This document shows, one piece after another, positions 22,104 through 33,500 of a stretch of 64,000 bases of DNA (position 1 is the first letter of the stretch; every line of letters starts with the position of its first letter). Origin of the DNA: Saussurea involucrata (taxonomy: Eukaryota > Streptophyta > Magnoliopsida > Asterales > Asteraceae); NCBI GenBank assembly GCA_033807775.1, contig CM066319.1, forward strand, positions 160,908,983 through 160,972,982. Reading direction: 5' to 3'. The notes beneath the pieces were generated by a model. The model was not told the DNA's origin, did no database searches, and worked only from the letters and a program-made list of their open reading frames with translations. Both the position numbers and the translations under genes were made by a program.

Positions 22104-22904
22104 CTTATATTTCAAATCTAAGTTTTAGATTTCTTTTAATTAAAATTTACAATTAGTTTTAAAATTTTGGTGGTGATAATAAAAATTCATTGTCGTTCAA
22201 AAAAAAGAAGTTCTTAAATATTTCTATAAAATAAAAATAATATATGTGTTTATTATATACTGTAAAATATTTATTATAGCTAACTTATTACAATATTTGT
22301 TTATTATACAATGTAAAACAAAAATACTATAAAACATATATTATAGTAAATATTTCTTAAATTTATAGTATTTTTGTTTTATTCTTAATTAATATAATAT
22401 ATGTCTTTAATTTATAGTATTTGAGGATTTGTCTCTCATTTGATTGAATTCATCCTCAAAATCGATTGAATTTATAAAAACTTTTCGTATTATAATAATA
22501 CCCGAATCCGACCGACATTGACCCGAAACAATCCGAAACCCGAAATGGAATATAATGGTATAAAGTGTAACCGTAAATGAAATTATTTTTAAAGGTATAT
22601 AATAGATAAATATAGATAAGAGCGTAAAATGTACAAGTTTAAAACAAATCTCGATACGTCATTCTTGAAAAATCTTGATACATATTTATGATATTTCACA
22701 ATATTATTAAGTTAGAAAATTATTCGATAATAAACTTCTTTTGAAATTATTGACGAGAATATTGTAATAATATAATTTGTAAAACAAATCCATTTATTAA
22801 TATGTTTTAGTTAAACTATGATTATTATTTTTAATATTATAAGAGTGTAAAATAAAAATGAAATAATGTTAGAGATATAAAAGAAATTAATTCGTACATG
22901 TTCA
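22104..22904. other. AT-rich intergenic DNA
   Basis: No gene or complete element is seen. Parts around 22660-22900 resemble the dispersed AT-rich repeat (TTATTGACGAGAATATTGTAATAATATAATTTGTAAAAC). The hAT element that follows inserted into the end of it. Confidence 0.4.
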
Positions 22905-23219
22905 TAGGGGTGTGCAGAACCCGTCCAACCCGAAAAACCCGACCGCCCCCGACCCGCCCGAACCCGAAAAAGAGCTACTCGGCTACCCGATAACCCGATC
23001 CCCCCGAACCCGGAGACTTTAGGCGGTTTTATCGGTTCGGTTTGGGTCACGGTTTCCCAAACCCGATCCCACCGAACCCGTCCGATTTACTCTGATAAAA
23101 AAAATTAGGTATTTAGATTTTAGGGTTTAGATTTCACTCATTTCAGGGTTTTTTTTACGCGACTCTCACTCTCGTCTCACTCGTCTCTCTCGTCTCACAC
23201 AGTCACACTCGACCAGACG

Positions 23220-23540
23220 ACGACCAGTCGACCTCTCGTGTGTGGTCTGAACTCTGAATCAAGTTGTAACTTGTAACTTGTAACTTGTAAGTGGTCTGAA
23301 CTCTCAACTCTGAATGTCTGATTTGTGTGGTCTCATTCTCATCACTCATTTGTTTACATTTACAAATTACAATTACATATTTGTGTGGTCTGAACTCTGA
23401 ATGTCTGATTTGTGTGGACTGAACTCTTGAATCTTAATGTCTGATTTGTGTGGTCTGTACTCTCAATGTCTGATTTGTGGACTTGTGGTCTAATAACTCT
23501 AATTTGTGGTCTCAAGTCTCAAGTCTCAACTCATAGTCTA
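23220..23540. repeat. Degenerate CTGAACTCTGAATGTCTGATTTGTGTGG repeats
   Basis: Variants of CTGAACTCTGAAT and GTCTGATTTGTGTGGTCT recur about five times with irregular spacing in the 5' leader of the hAT element. They are not found elsewhere in the window. Confidence 0.5.
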
Positions 23541-23794
23541 AGATGATTTGTCTGTGGTATGATTTGTGATTTTGTGGTCTCTAATTTTGTGTTACTGTTG
23601 GTTGGTTATCACATTATTATCATTCAAACTAATCTGTGTTACTGTGATAATAATGTCTTCACATTATTATCAAACTAATCTGTGTTAGTGTTGGTTGGTT
23701 ATCAAACTATTAAACTAATAATGTCTACATATTATTAGCAAACTAATAATGTAGTAATAATGATGTTCGTTGTTTATTTAGTTGTTAGATTTGC

Positions 23795-24049
23795 ATGTCT
23801 AATTCTATGGCGGATAGTAGTCCACCTGCACCACCACCCCCTGAAACAAAGAAGAGAAAAGCAGTTGAAAAACGGTCGGCTGTATGGGATCATTTTGAGA
23901 GAATTGTAGATGAGAACGGTAACATCCTTGCAAAATGTAATTATTGCCCTAAAACATATGCGGCCGACCCCAAAAAGCATGGCACGTCCTCTTTAAGAAA
24001 CCATTCCCTTGCATGCTTAAAAAACCCTCACTCTAGAGAGACAAGATAG
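23795..24049 (+). pseudogene. Truncated hAT transposase: BED zinc finger only
   Basis: 84 codons starting MSNSMADSSPPAPPPPETKK, with the BED finger at about residues 27-75: SAVWDHFERI (the conserved aromatic pair), CNYCPKTY (first Cys pair), GTSSLRNHSLAC (His and the last Cys). It stops at RETR, where full hAT transposases would go on for another 500-600 residues. It could still bind DNA and interfere with active relatives; that is inference. Confidence 0.85.
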
Positions 24050-24724
24050 TGAAGATAGTCCGAGCACTCAAGCTTCGGGAATGGGGGGGTTTTCTGAAGA
24101 TGATTCGATTGGTTGCACGTTGGTCAATGGTCTTTTTGGTTGAAGAAATCAAGAAAACGAGCTTGGAAGTCGGTTAGTCGGAGGCCGGTAAGTGTAGGTT
24201 GGTATTTGGAAGTTTGAACTTTATTTGGAGTTTTGGACATTTGGTGATTTGGTATTTTGGTTGGAACTTAGAAGTTGACATTTGGTGATTTGGTATTTTG
24301 GTTGAATCATGAATGGTTGTAGTCTTGTATTGTAGACTTGTAGAGTTGTAGTTATAATTTATAAATTAAACTTGTAGAGTTGTAGTTATATTATTATTAA
24401 TGATTTAATTCTAAGTTGTAGGTAGTTGTAGACAAAATACAACTTGTTATATTTGTATTACAAATTTACAACAAAATAACCCAAAAAAACTAGGCCCAAT
24501 CTGTAAAAATTAGTTTTTGAGTTTTAACAGCTGGGCTCAGATCAGGCCCAATCTGCAGACCCAACCCGACAGACCCGATCCGACAGACCCGATCCGAGCT
24601 GCCACCCGAAACCCGATATATGTTTGGACGGGTTTCGGGGATTGAGGCTTCCACCCGATACCCGATCGGGTTCGGTTATTTTGGGCCCGAACCGACCCGA
24701 CCGTTGCACACTCCTACATGTTCA

Positions 24725-25914
24725 TGATATTTAATAATATGATTAAATCCAAAAGGCCACTGATGTTTAATCATGGCTGATGTCTTACGGTCACAATTTT
24801 AAAAAAAGAATTAAATCCAAAAATATTCAATATTGAGCTCATTTCGAAGGTATTGACGAGACGATTACAATGTGTAATTTGTAAAAAAAGAAATGTATTT
24901 TTTAAAGCATTCTTGTTCATATACGATTATTTATGTTAATATGATAAGAGTGTGAAATAAAAAATGAAAAAATAAGAAATTAAAAGTAAATTAAATAACT
25001 AATTTCTAAGGGTATAAAATGTAACTCGGTGCTTTGTATAATTGGGGACGTGAGAGGTTAGTAGTTGTGAGACATGTACATATAGCATCAAAAGTCATAC
25101 GACTTAAATTTCAACATTAAGTGTCATTTCATGCTTGTATATAGTATATATATGTTAAAAAATACGTTTTATATAGTATATATGATATATAATTACATCA
25201 AAGAATATTCAATGTTGGGCTCATTTCGAAGGTATCGACGAGACAAATATAATGATGTAACTTGTTAAAATTAAAAATTATTTTTTGAACGTATTTTAGT
25301 TAGTATACGATTATATGTGTTAATATAATGAAAGTGTAAAATGAAAAATAGAAAACTAAAAGGTAAAAAGTAAAATAATTAAATAAGTATAGGGATGCAA
25401 AATGTAACTTTTAAATCAAAAATTAAAAAAAGGAAGCATGTGAGGGGAAGGGGGTATAGAAACTTGCATCAGAGGGGTAGGTTAGGTTTAGAATACCTCT
25501 TTTATATAGGGATCTAATCAAACGATAACTATGTACTTTGTGATAATTGTGAAATCCAACGTGAGCCACACATTTAAGATAATTAACATAAATTTTAAAT
25601 AAATTTAAAAGGGTATTTTAATACATTGGGTTTTTAATGTAATTAAGTTAATCAATCCCCAAATATCTCCTAAAATCTCTCATACGAATCCCCTTTTCTC
25701 TCACTCTATCTTTACCATATACCTAATTCCAAAAAGTTCTTATTTCTCTAGAAAAAATGATTATTTTCATAGTGATAAATCTAGTGTGACAAGGAGCATC
25801 GATGTCTAGAAATTGAAGTTGTTACCGTAAAAATATGATGCAAAAGCGAAGAAACATACCTTTTGTAATATTCTAATTATATTCTTCATTTCTTCTTCAA
25901 AGTGTGCTCCCAAT
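24725..25914. repeat. Two tandem copies of an AT-rich dispersed repeat
   Basis: Bases about 24790-25030 and 25140-25420 are diverged copies of one sequence (AATATTCAAT.TTG.GCTCATTT, CGAAGGTAT.GACGAGAC, TGTAA.TTGT.AAAA, GAGTGT.AAATAAAAA). Further copies are at 21400-21600 (inverted), about 22660-22900 and 58845-58960. The family has no visible coding capacity or clear termini. The rest of the stretch is unremarkable. Confidence 0.5.
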
Positions 25915-26173
25915 CAGTGGCGGATCCAAGATTTTTGCATAGTGGGGTCACTTTTAAGGTAGGTTAAAGGTCCGCGAAGTCGTTTTGTTTTTTGATTGAT
26001 TTTGAAGTACTTTCTTTAGTTTTTTAGCTAGTGGGGGGACATGCAAAAAATTACTGGGGGGAAACCATACTATAACGCAAAAAAATAATTGTTTTTACAC
26101 TAAAAAAATCATATATTTTTTATTTTAGTGGGGGATGGGACCCCCCCCCCCTTTTGCAGTTGGGTCCGCCAAT
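25915..26173. mobile_element. Short element with 9-bp target duplication (CAGTGGCGGATCC ends)
   Basis: 259 bp bounded by CAGTGGCGGATCCA and TGGGTCCGCCAAT (inverted ends) and flanked by a perfect 9-bp repeat GCTCCCAAT (25906-25914 and 26174-26182). The duplication length suggests a Mutator-type MITE. The interior contains an unusual run of 11 C at about 26141-26151 and short G-runs. It has no coding capacity. Confidence 0.8.
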
Positions 26174-26293
26174 GCTCCCAATATTCTTCCGGCTTCATCA
26201 ATCACAAAGCATTGAAAAATCCAAAATTCGAAATTAAGCAAAAGCAATAGAATTGGTCCTTTAGTTTTAAAGATAATAGATAGGATAAAAAAT

Positions 26294-26526
26294 TGTAACA
26301 CCCTAAAATCCGGGCTAATTTGAACCTTAAATTTCAACAAGTTATGATAAAATAAACTTCCACTTTCATCTATATATCAAGTGAATTAACCACTAGGAGT
26401 ATATTTACAAGTACATGATTCTCCAAATAACCTATTAATCTAATTATGCCACTATAATCAGATTTACTAAGTTATCTCAGCAATCCTTCAAAAACTCCTT
26501 CTGTTAATTGACTTTTCCGCTAATCC
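26294..26526. repeat. Possible LTR fragment of another retrotransposon
   Basis: It begins TGTAACACCCTAAAATCCGG, the kind of TG start seen at LTR ends, and continues for about 230 bp to the boundary of the next LTR. No partner copy is in the window, so this rests only on the terminal motif. Confidence 0.3.
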
Positions 26527-28743
26527 TGTAACGTCCCAAAAATTACAAGCAAATTTAAAATTTTAAAATAAACATTTCATTTATAACAACTCATTAAATG
26601 ATCCCAACGCTTCGTTTGCAAACACATAATTAATATCTTTATAAAATAAAACCAGCGGAATAAACGTTTAATTATTAAAATCATAAAGCAACCAGCTCTC
26701 CTCGCGCCAGTGTGTACCCGTCACGCCTTAGAGCCACACGTACCTGAAACCACAGTTTATTGGGAAAGGGTAAGCACGAAGCTTAGTGAATTCGAACACC
26801 ATAAATAATACAGTTATTCCACACTACCCATACAACAGATAGTGACACATAAACGATCATACAGGTCTACGAACAAATCATAAACATGTACATCCACAAC
26901 CACCCACCTAAAAGGCACAAGTCGGTCTCACCGACCACATGATAACATCTTCGGCCCCGCCGAATCCCCGGTCCCACCGAGTCTCTATGCCAACCGCGTA
27001 TAAAATCTCCGGCCCCGCCGGATCCTCGGTCCCACCGAGTCTCTACGCCACCCGCGTATAAAATCTCCGGCCCCGCCGGATCCTCGGTCCCACCGAGTCT
27101 CTACGCCACCCGCGTATAAAATCTCCGGCCCCGCCGGATCCTCGGTCCCACCGAGTTAACATGACGACAAAGTATCAACTAGACACCCCACTATCTAGTT
27201 CCACAACACAATCACATAAAGCTACCACACACGTACTACAGCAATGATAAAACAACCGTTATTAGATATAATGAGAGAACTCACCTCGAATGCGCGCCTA
27301 GCTTAACAACACAATTCAAGCTTCACAAATGCGGTCACTTCCCAGCACCTAAACGCATGTTAAAACGTGTCAATACGAGACCCGGACCCTATGACACGAC
27401 ACACGCTTAAACCGTCACTAAAACTATTTTCTGCTCTCGCCAAACAGGTCTGTTCGGGACCTGTTTCGACCTCTTTAAACCCAGAAAAACCTTAATTAAA
27501 TTACATGACCAGAAAGTAATCTGAGTTAGGGTTCCAAGGACATATTATACACCTACTAACGATTTTTCTACATTTAATTACGGATTTTATAAGATCAGCC
27601 CGCAGAACAGCGAAAAACAGCACTTATCAGTATAAAACGACGATTTGGCCTAAGCTACGCTCCGAACTGGATTTTGCACAAAACACAGAAAAGTTTATAG
27701 ACTCAAAAAGGGAACTTTTGACACCGGTTTCACCCCAAACCGAGTTACGAGCAGAAAGTTATGGTTTTCGCAAGATCAAGGCAGATTCCAGAAATTTTCA
27801 CATGAAATGACGAAACACCGAACTTGCGACCACTTTTTCGCCCAGCTAGAGACCGAACCAGTTTTCCGCTAAAACACGGAAAACGTGCCCGATCCCGAAC
27901 TTGAACCGTGGGCGCCAGTTTCGGTTCAAACGGAGTTACGACGGAAAAGTTATGATCAAACGAAAACTGGACAGCACACTTAGAATTTACATAAAATCAC
28001 AGTTTATAAAAACGGTTACGAGATTGGCTTATACGATTCGGGTTCGCAACGGGGGTTCACTCTAACAGGGTTTTAGGTCATAAGGGCTGACTCGACCGTG
28101 CACCACCCACTGCCACCTCCGGCAGTGGTGGTCGCCGGCGGCGACGGCGGCGGTTACGAAAACCCAACGAGACAAGATTAAGACGGACCCTTAGACTACC
28201 CCGACTTCCCTAAACCCGCACACCCACCCGGCTCACTACTCTCGACCACGTACCACGCTGCCCTGCGCTGGCGGTGCACGCTGGTGGCCACGCCGTCGGC
28301 AGCCAAGGCTGCAGCGACGGCGGTGGTGGTGGTTTGCGGCTGATGGTGTCGACGAAACAGAAACGAGAAGAGACGTTACCTTTCTCGCAAGAACGCAGCA
28401 GCAGCAGCCTCCGCCTCGACGGCCACGCTCTTCTCGACCGACTCTTCTCCTCTCTCTCGCTCTCACCGGCGGCAAGTGGTTGATGACGGTGGTTGCAGGT
28501 GGTTCACGGCGGCAGGGAAGGGGATCCTTGGGTTGCAGTTTGCGTGAGAGAAAACGAGAGAGATAGAAGGAAAGTGTTTAGGGTTAATGTTTTCTTTTTA
28601 TTTCACCTCACGGCAACAACTACCATCTAAGAACAATTTGGATCTTGACAACTAGTTGCATGGGCCGAAACCCATAAGGGTTTTTGGCCTTTGACACATT
28701 TGGCCCCTCAACTTACAACCCTCTCGCAACTTACAACCCTCTC
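26527..28743 (-). repeat. Truncated 3' LTR of the outer LTR retrotransposon
   Basis: This matches 44083-45483 and then 49385-49804 almost throughout, with scattered substitutions (about 1% by eye). Its terminus TGTAACGTCCC is intact at 26527. At 28743 the LTR stops and Copia gag sequence begins, so roughly the last 1.9 kb of LTR is missing. Just before the junction an 18-bp unit (ACTTACAACCCTCTCGCA) is present twice in tandem, where the other copy has it once. A GC-rich part (28090-28500) contains CCACTGCC..GGCAGTGG hairpins and GGC repeats. Confidence 0.85.
26949..27156. repeat. 58-bp minisatellite inside the outer LTR, about 3.6 units
   Basis: The unit begins CTCCGGCCCCGCCGGATCCT and ends GCGTATAAAAT. 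It repeats four times (the first diverged, the last partial). The matching LTR copy at 44506-44656 has one unit fewer. Each unit holds the inverted pair TCGGTCCCACCGA. Confidence 0.9.
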
Positions 28744-29159
28744 GCAATAATAGCTCTTACCTTGGAGTCAAGAGTAACTAAACGTTTTTCCTCATCAGTA
28801 TACTTTTTAGGATTTTTGAGAATATACCGACCAGTAGCACTGGATTTTTCCTCATCAGAATCACTAGAGATTTCCTTTTCAAAGGTCTCTTTACCTGGCC
28901 TCTGCGTGTCATAGCGAGCCCAAACTCTGGGGATAATAGGTCCCTCTTTGAGAATGGTTGGATATCTAGTATCCACTCCTTCCATGAATAGCATCATGCG
29001 GCTTTTCCACAAGGAGAAGTTGTTGGCATTAAACTTAGGAGGTTTTGAAATAGACCCATTTTCTGAAAAGTTGTTTTGAAGAGAGTTTTCAACAGTAGAA
29101 GAAGAGGCAGCCATCGCAGATCAAGTTTATGGGATTAAACTTTCTGCTCTGATACCACT
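28744..29159 (-). pseudogene. Second, truncated copy of the Copia leader and gag start
   Basis: This is identical by eye to 40181-40596. It holds the primer-binding site (29146-29157), leader, and the first 120 or so codons of gag (29114-28744, starting MAASSSTVENSLQNNF). It lies beyond the 3' LTR, so the full structure reads LTR-interior-LTR-interior fragment on the minus strand. The frame runs into outer-LTR sequence after RAIIA and stops soon after. Confidence 0.92.
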
Positions 29160-30233
29160 TGTTAGTCCCAGATGGCTTAACAAGTATTGTAGAAGGGGGG
29201 GTTGAATACAATACACAAAAATTTCACAATTTTAATTCTTATATTTGAAAAACTTTCAAAAGAATTACACACAGAAAACTTAAGATTGTTGCGGAAAAGA
29301 ACAGATAAACTATTCTAACAATCTTACACAAAGTATACAACAAAATAACTAAGAACACTTAGAACAAAGCTATAAAGTTTTAAGGCTTAAAGGAAGATTT
29401 CTTGCACTGAGAGAATTCTTGAAGCCATAAGAATTGCATGAATAGCACTTCTCCTTTTATAGTGCCAAGGAGTGCCCAAGCATTAAATGCTTGGGACACT
29501 TGTCATCTTCACATATGCTGATAATGTTGACTTCAGGAGAACTGTGAAGTCCTTGTCACTTTTCACTTGGTGCAGACAGAGTAGCTTGAGCAGATAAAAG
29601 GGACCTTAACTGAAAGTGGATAAAGAGACAAACTGTCACTTTTCTCTGCTGGAGGATATTGTCCCATAATAAATGATCTTCTGTCTTGAGCTTTTGGCAC
29701 CGAAGTGGTTTCCACCGAGATTGAGAAATCTTCGGTGGAAAGAAGACTAGTCCACCGAAATTGCAAGCATGTTTCGGTGGTAACTAGTCCACCGAAATTG
29801 CAAGCATGTTTCGGTGGTGAGAGGACCACCGAAATTACAAGTGTATTTCGGTGGTGAGAGGACCACCGAAATTACAAGTATATTTCGGTGGTGAGAGGAG
29901 CACCGAAAGGGTCATCGGTGGTGGATGGGGACCACCGAATTTGTCCATGCACTTCGGTGGAAGAGGCCACCGAAATTGTCCTATAAATTCGGTGGAGAGA
30001 AGGCCACCGAAATGTCAAGGAATTTCGGTGGTGATGACTTGTTTGAATGTTTGCCGAGAGTCTTTTATTTTCCACAAGTAGAGAGTCTTCAAGCTTGGTT
30101 TCGGTTGATCTTCGACTTCACCGAACATTTGATATCTTGTACAAGTCATTCAAAGAACTGAACTAAAATATTCTAAGTAGGAGTTTTAGGGAAAACATCG
30201 GTGAGTCAATTTCAAATCCTTGATGACCCAACA
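29160..30233 (-). repeat. 3' LTR of the Sirevirus-like Copia element
   Basis: A 1074-bp LTR (minus strand TGTTGGG..TAACA) matching 40597-41670 without gaps. I could find only two differences (29217 c versus t and about 30063 t versus c). It contains a TATA-like TATAAAAG (minus, 29454-29461) and, at 29710-30035, an array of 17 CCACCG/CGGTGG hexamers arranged as short palindromes. Confidence 0.95.
29710..30035. repeat. CCACCGAAA/TTTCGGTGG palindrome array in the 3' LTR
   Basis: CCACCGAAATT and TTTCGGTGGT alternate about every 20 bp, so each neighbouring pair can fold into a small hairpin. The same array is in the 5' LTR (41147-41472). Sireviruses are known to carry repeated palindromes in their LTRs; this element fits that pattern with its own motif. 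Confidence 0.85.
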
Positions 30234-30234
30234 A

Positions 30235-30243
30235 TCTCCCCCT
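30235..30243 (-). promoter_or_regulatory. Polypurine tract of the Copia element
   Basis: The minus strand reads AGGGGGAGA directly before the 3' LTR (TGTTGGG), the expected place for plus-strand DNA priming during reverse transcription. The following 280 bp to the end of the third ORF are noncoding. Confidence 0.85.
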
Positions 30244-30527
30244 ATTTGAATTTGAGCTCCTTATCTTAGAATATTCAAGAGTAAATAAAAGTAAGTGCGT
30301 TTTTGACCCTTTTTACTCTTTTGGGTTCTTTTCACATAGACCATTCTTTTTTTTTTTTGATCTTTTTCTTTTGTATGCGTATGTATACTATTTACAGTAT
30401 TTACAGGTAACGAAAGATAAAGTATGTACAGAAATAAAATTCAAATAGAGATACTTGTATTAAGATAAGTTCTCGTACAATTTACAAAATGAGAAACTAA
30501 CTTTTACAAGTACCAAATGGAGAGAAC

Positions 30528-33500
30528 TTACTTCTTTGAGGTTTTGCGGCGCTTGATTTCATCCAGTAAGTTTCTATAGAACGGTTGAGCTTCGGGGATG
30601 TTCGGAAAGAGGTTGTGAATGCCTTCCAGAAATATAGTATCGGCGATGGACATCTGGGCAAATCTGAAGAATGCCCGACGACCGAGACCGTCGTTAAAGA
30701 ACAATCCTGGTATTGGTGAGAGGCTTAAGGTTGTGGTAGGATAGGGAACAGAAGTGGGAATGGTAAGGTTAAGATTGTTTACATTCGGGATTTTACCTTC
30801 TCTTGCCATTTCCTTGAAGACTGAGTCAGGAGGATTTTTGACTTTGGGGAGGATGATCTTCTCTTTCAGAGACAACAGTTTGGCTCTTTCTTCGGTGGAG
30901 AGGATGATGTTATGTTTTCTTTTGATCTCATTCATCTTATTCATTAGACCATCAATGTATTTGACAAAGATGTCTTTCTTTGGATTTGGACTCCTGACAA
31001 GGTGTTGAGTGATTTCATACCATTCCGAGAGACCGAAGAGTTGGAGATGGCTTTCTTTCACACTCTTCATAGAACCATCTTCCCAGTTAATAATCAATCT
31101 GATGTCTTGAGGGTTTGCCTTGGAGGTGGCAATCTTTACTGAAGAAATTTGTGACCTATAGCTTCGGTGGTGCATGGTCTTTTTGTACCAACTAATTTCT
31201 TCATTCTTTTGTTGTGCCAAGGCATTGAGCACCGATTTCTGTGTTTGGATGGCATCGGTGGACTTGACTTTTGTAGCTTCTTCTGCGGCAGCTTTGAGAG
31301 ACAGATCTCTGGATTTGTCTAAGTCGATTTGAGCTATTCTTGCTTCCTCAATTTCTTGAGCAGAGAGGCCAAGTTCGGTGGTGATAGGTTGAGAAGCAGG
31401 CTTGAGTTTGAGAGTTTCAGCGTCCTTCGGTCGAGCCCCATATCTTGCCAGATCCTTTTTCTTCTTTTCTTCTCTGGCCAATTCTTCGGCCGAAAGAGTT
31501 CTTTTTCCTTTGTCTTCGGGAGCTTTGCTGGACTGCTCCCCCTCAACTGATGCATTAAGGTCAAGAGCTTCGGTGGAGCCAGTATGGGTCGGTGAGAGTG
31601 AGACATGTTTCGGTGGAGAAGAGGGTTTAGGTGAAGAGGTAGAGAGTTTCGGTGGTGAGGATTTCGGTGGAGAGGAGGATTTCGGTGAAGAGGTAGAGAG
31701 TTTCGGTGGTGAGGATTTCGGTGGAGAGGAGGATTTCGGTGAAGAGGGTTTCGGTGGAGGCTGGTTACTGGAAAGTTTCTTGATGGATGGAAGTTTCGGT
31801 GGAGCCGTGGTTTTCTCCCCCTCAGGAACAGCCGGTAACTTGAAACCCAACTCATAGAAGGCCTTATCAAACTTGGAGTGTAGGAAGGCCAGACTCGTTT
31901 CGGTGGTATGGGGAACCAAGGCAAAGTCACCGAGATCCATTTCCCACTGGGAACGTTCAGGACTGGGTGAGTCGGTGGAAGGTTTGGAGAGGGACTCCAC
32001 TGTGGTAGAAAGGGTAGATAATTTTTCTTGAATGGGGCGTAGGGCTTCGGTGATGGCATCAAGAAGAAGATGCGGTAGCTGAGACTCGAGGTTAGAGATG
32101 CGGGAATTGGCTTGGGAGATTAAGGTGATGGTAGATTTAAGAAAGGTAGAGGTGCGGTCGATGTGCGGGGAAGTTTGTCCACCGATTTCGGGGAACGAAC
32201 AGTGCCATCGAAGGGGATCCGCTTCGAGAAGAGGATGTCGTAAGTGAGGCGCGAGTGCGTCGGTGTAGAGGGTTCGGGGAGGTCGGGGAGGTGAGGGTGT
32301 ACGTTGTGGAGAGTGTTGCCTCGGCGAGGGAGGCTCGATGGGATGTTCTTCGGGGGACGGGATGGTTCGGGGAGAACCAGTGTCCGCTAAAAGAAATGCA
32401 AAGAAATCATGTGGGGGTGAAGATTGTGAGGGGGAACCCTGATTGGGTTGTGCAATCTCATCGATCACAAACTGATCGGGTGAAAGGCTGTGAAGTGAAA
32501 AGTCAGAACCCTCGAGAGGAGAGACCTCGAGGTCATCTCCACCACCCAAAGAATCGAGTGGGGAGGTTTGTTTAGGGTTCTCCAAGTGTACAACTGAGGC
32601 CTTTCGAGAGGCAACAGAGGAGATGGTGGGGTTCGAAACGGATACCCTTGGCCCGGAGGGATGAAGTTCAACAACCGGCGATTTTTGAGAATCGACAGTT
32701 GGATTTGTTGGTGGGGCCGATGGTTTCCGGGACCTCTTTGGAAGAGATCCCGAAGGGGAAGATGAGTGCCTCCGCTTATGAGAAGGGGTGTGAACCGGGG
32801 AAGTCTCCGAGGGATATCTCGGTGACGTGGTTCGAGAAGCGGGAGCGGAGGTGTCGGTGGCCTTTTGTCGTTTCTTTTGAGTGCCACCCGACGTCACTCG
32901 GGAACGGGGAGAAGGGACCACAACATTTGGAGTGACCTCGGGAATTTCCAGGTGGCGAAACCCGGGAATTTCCGCATCACCCCAACGAAGTTCGGGAGAT
33001 AGAGCGAAGGAAATCATACCTGGGCGTAATGGGCGATCGGTGGCGAGCGGCTTGACGTTGAGGGTTTTGGTGCCCACAACGGGAGATGACCATTCATAAG
33101 AGAACCGGGGCGAGGAAGAGCGGCGATCGGTTTCCAAAGCTTTGGAAAGCTTGTGTTGTAAGATCATGGAGATGAAGCGGGGAAAAGCAACGTAACACTT
33201 CTTGGGAGTTTTGATGACCTCGACAAGCTCTGAGAAGAAATATTGGGCGAAGTCAACTTTCCTTTGGAAGATGAGGGCATGAGCGAGTTTGTTGACGTGT
33301 GAAGGCGATTGATCATGCCCACTTGTTTTGCGTGAGAGGCAATGGATAACGTGGGCGAAGAAGAAATTCCAAATGCCTCCCATTTTGCTGCGAAGAAGAG
33401 TACCGGGGCCTTTGGAGCTTTTGGAGGAGTCGTCGAGCACATAACCGGTGGTAAGAACAATGTCTTCATGTATGGTGTCCAAATACATGTCTTCATAGTC

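Larger units (their letters stand above)
22905..24716 (+). mobile_element. Non-autonomous hAT element with a BED zinc-finger remnant
   Basis: A 1,812-bp element with ends TAGGGGTGTGCA and TGCACACTCCTA, flanked by a perfect 8-bp duplication CATGTTCA (22897-22904 and 24717-24724), the hAT signature. Subterminal regions at both ends are full of CCCGA/CGGGT phrases in opposite orientation. The interior keeps only the N-terminal BED finger of the transposase, followed directly by the right subterminal region. The hATC dimerisation and catalytic parts are missing, so it is a deletion derivative that would need transposase from elsewhere. Confidence 0.93.

Noticed and set aside
26949..27156. Regular direct repeats resembling a CRISPR array
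   Set aside because: Units are contiguous 58-bp minisatellite copies with no variable spacers, and this is plant LTR sequence.
28236..28483. GC-rich ORFs on both strands
   Set aside because: Inside the outer LTR, made open by GGC/GCC repeats; also partly present in the second LTR copy.
31334..32062. 242-codon minus-strand ORF of His/Arg/Asn-Pro repeats
   Set aside because: It is another frame of the 60-bp repeat and Pro-rich part of the third Copia ORF, kept open by the repeat period.
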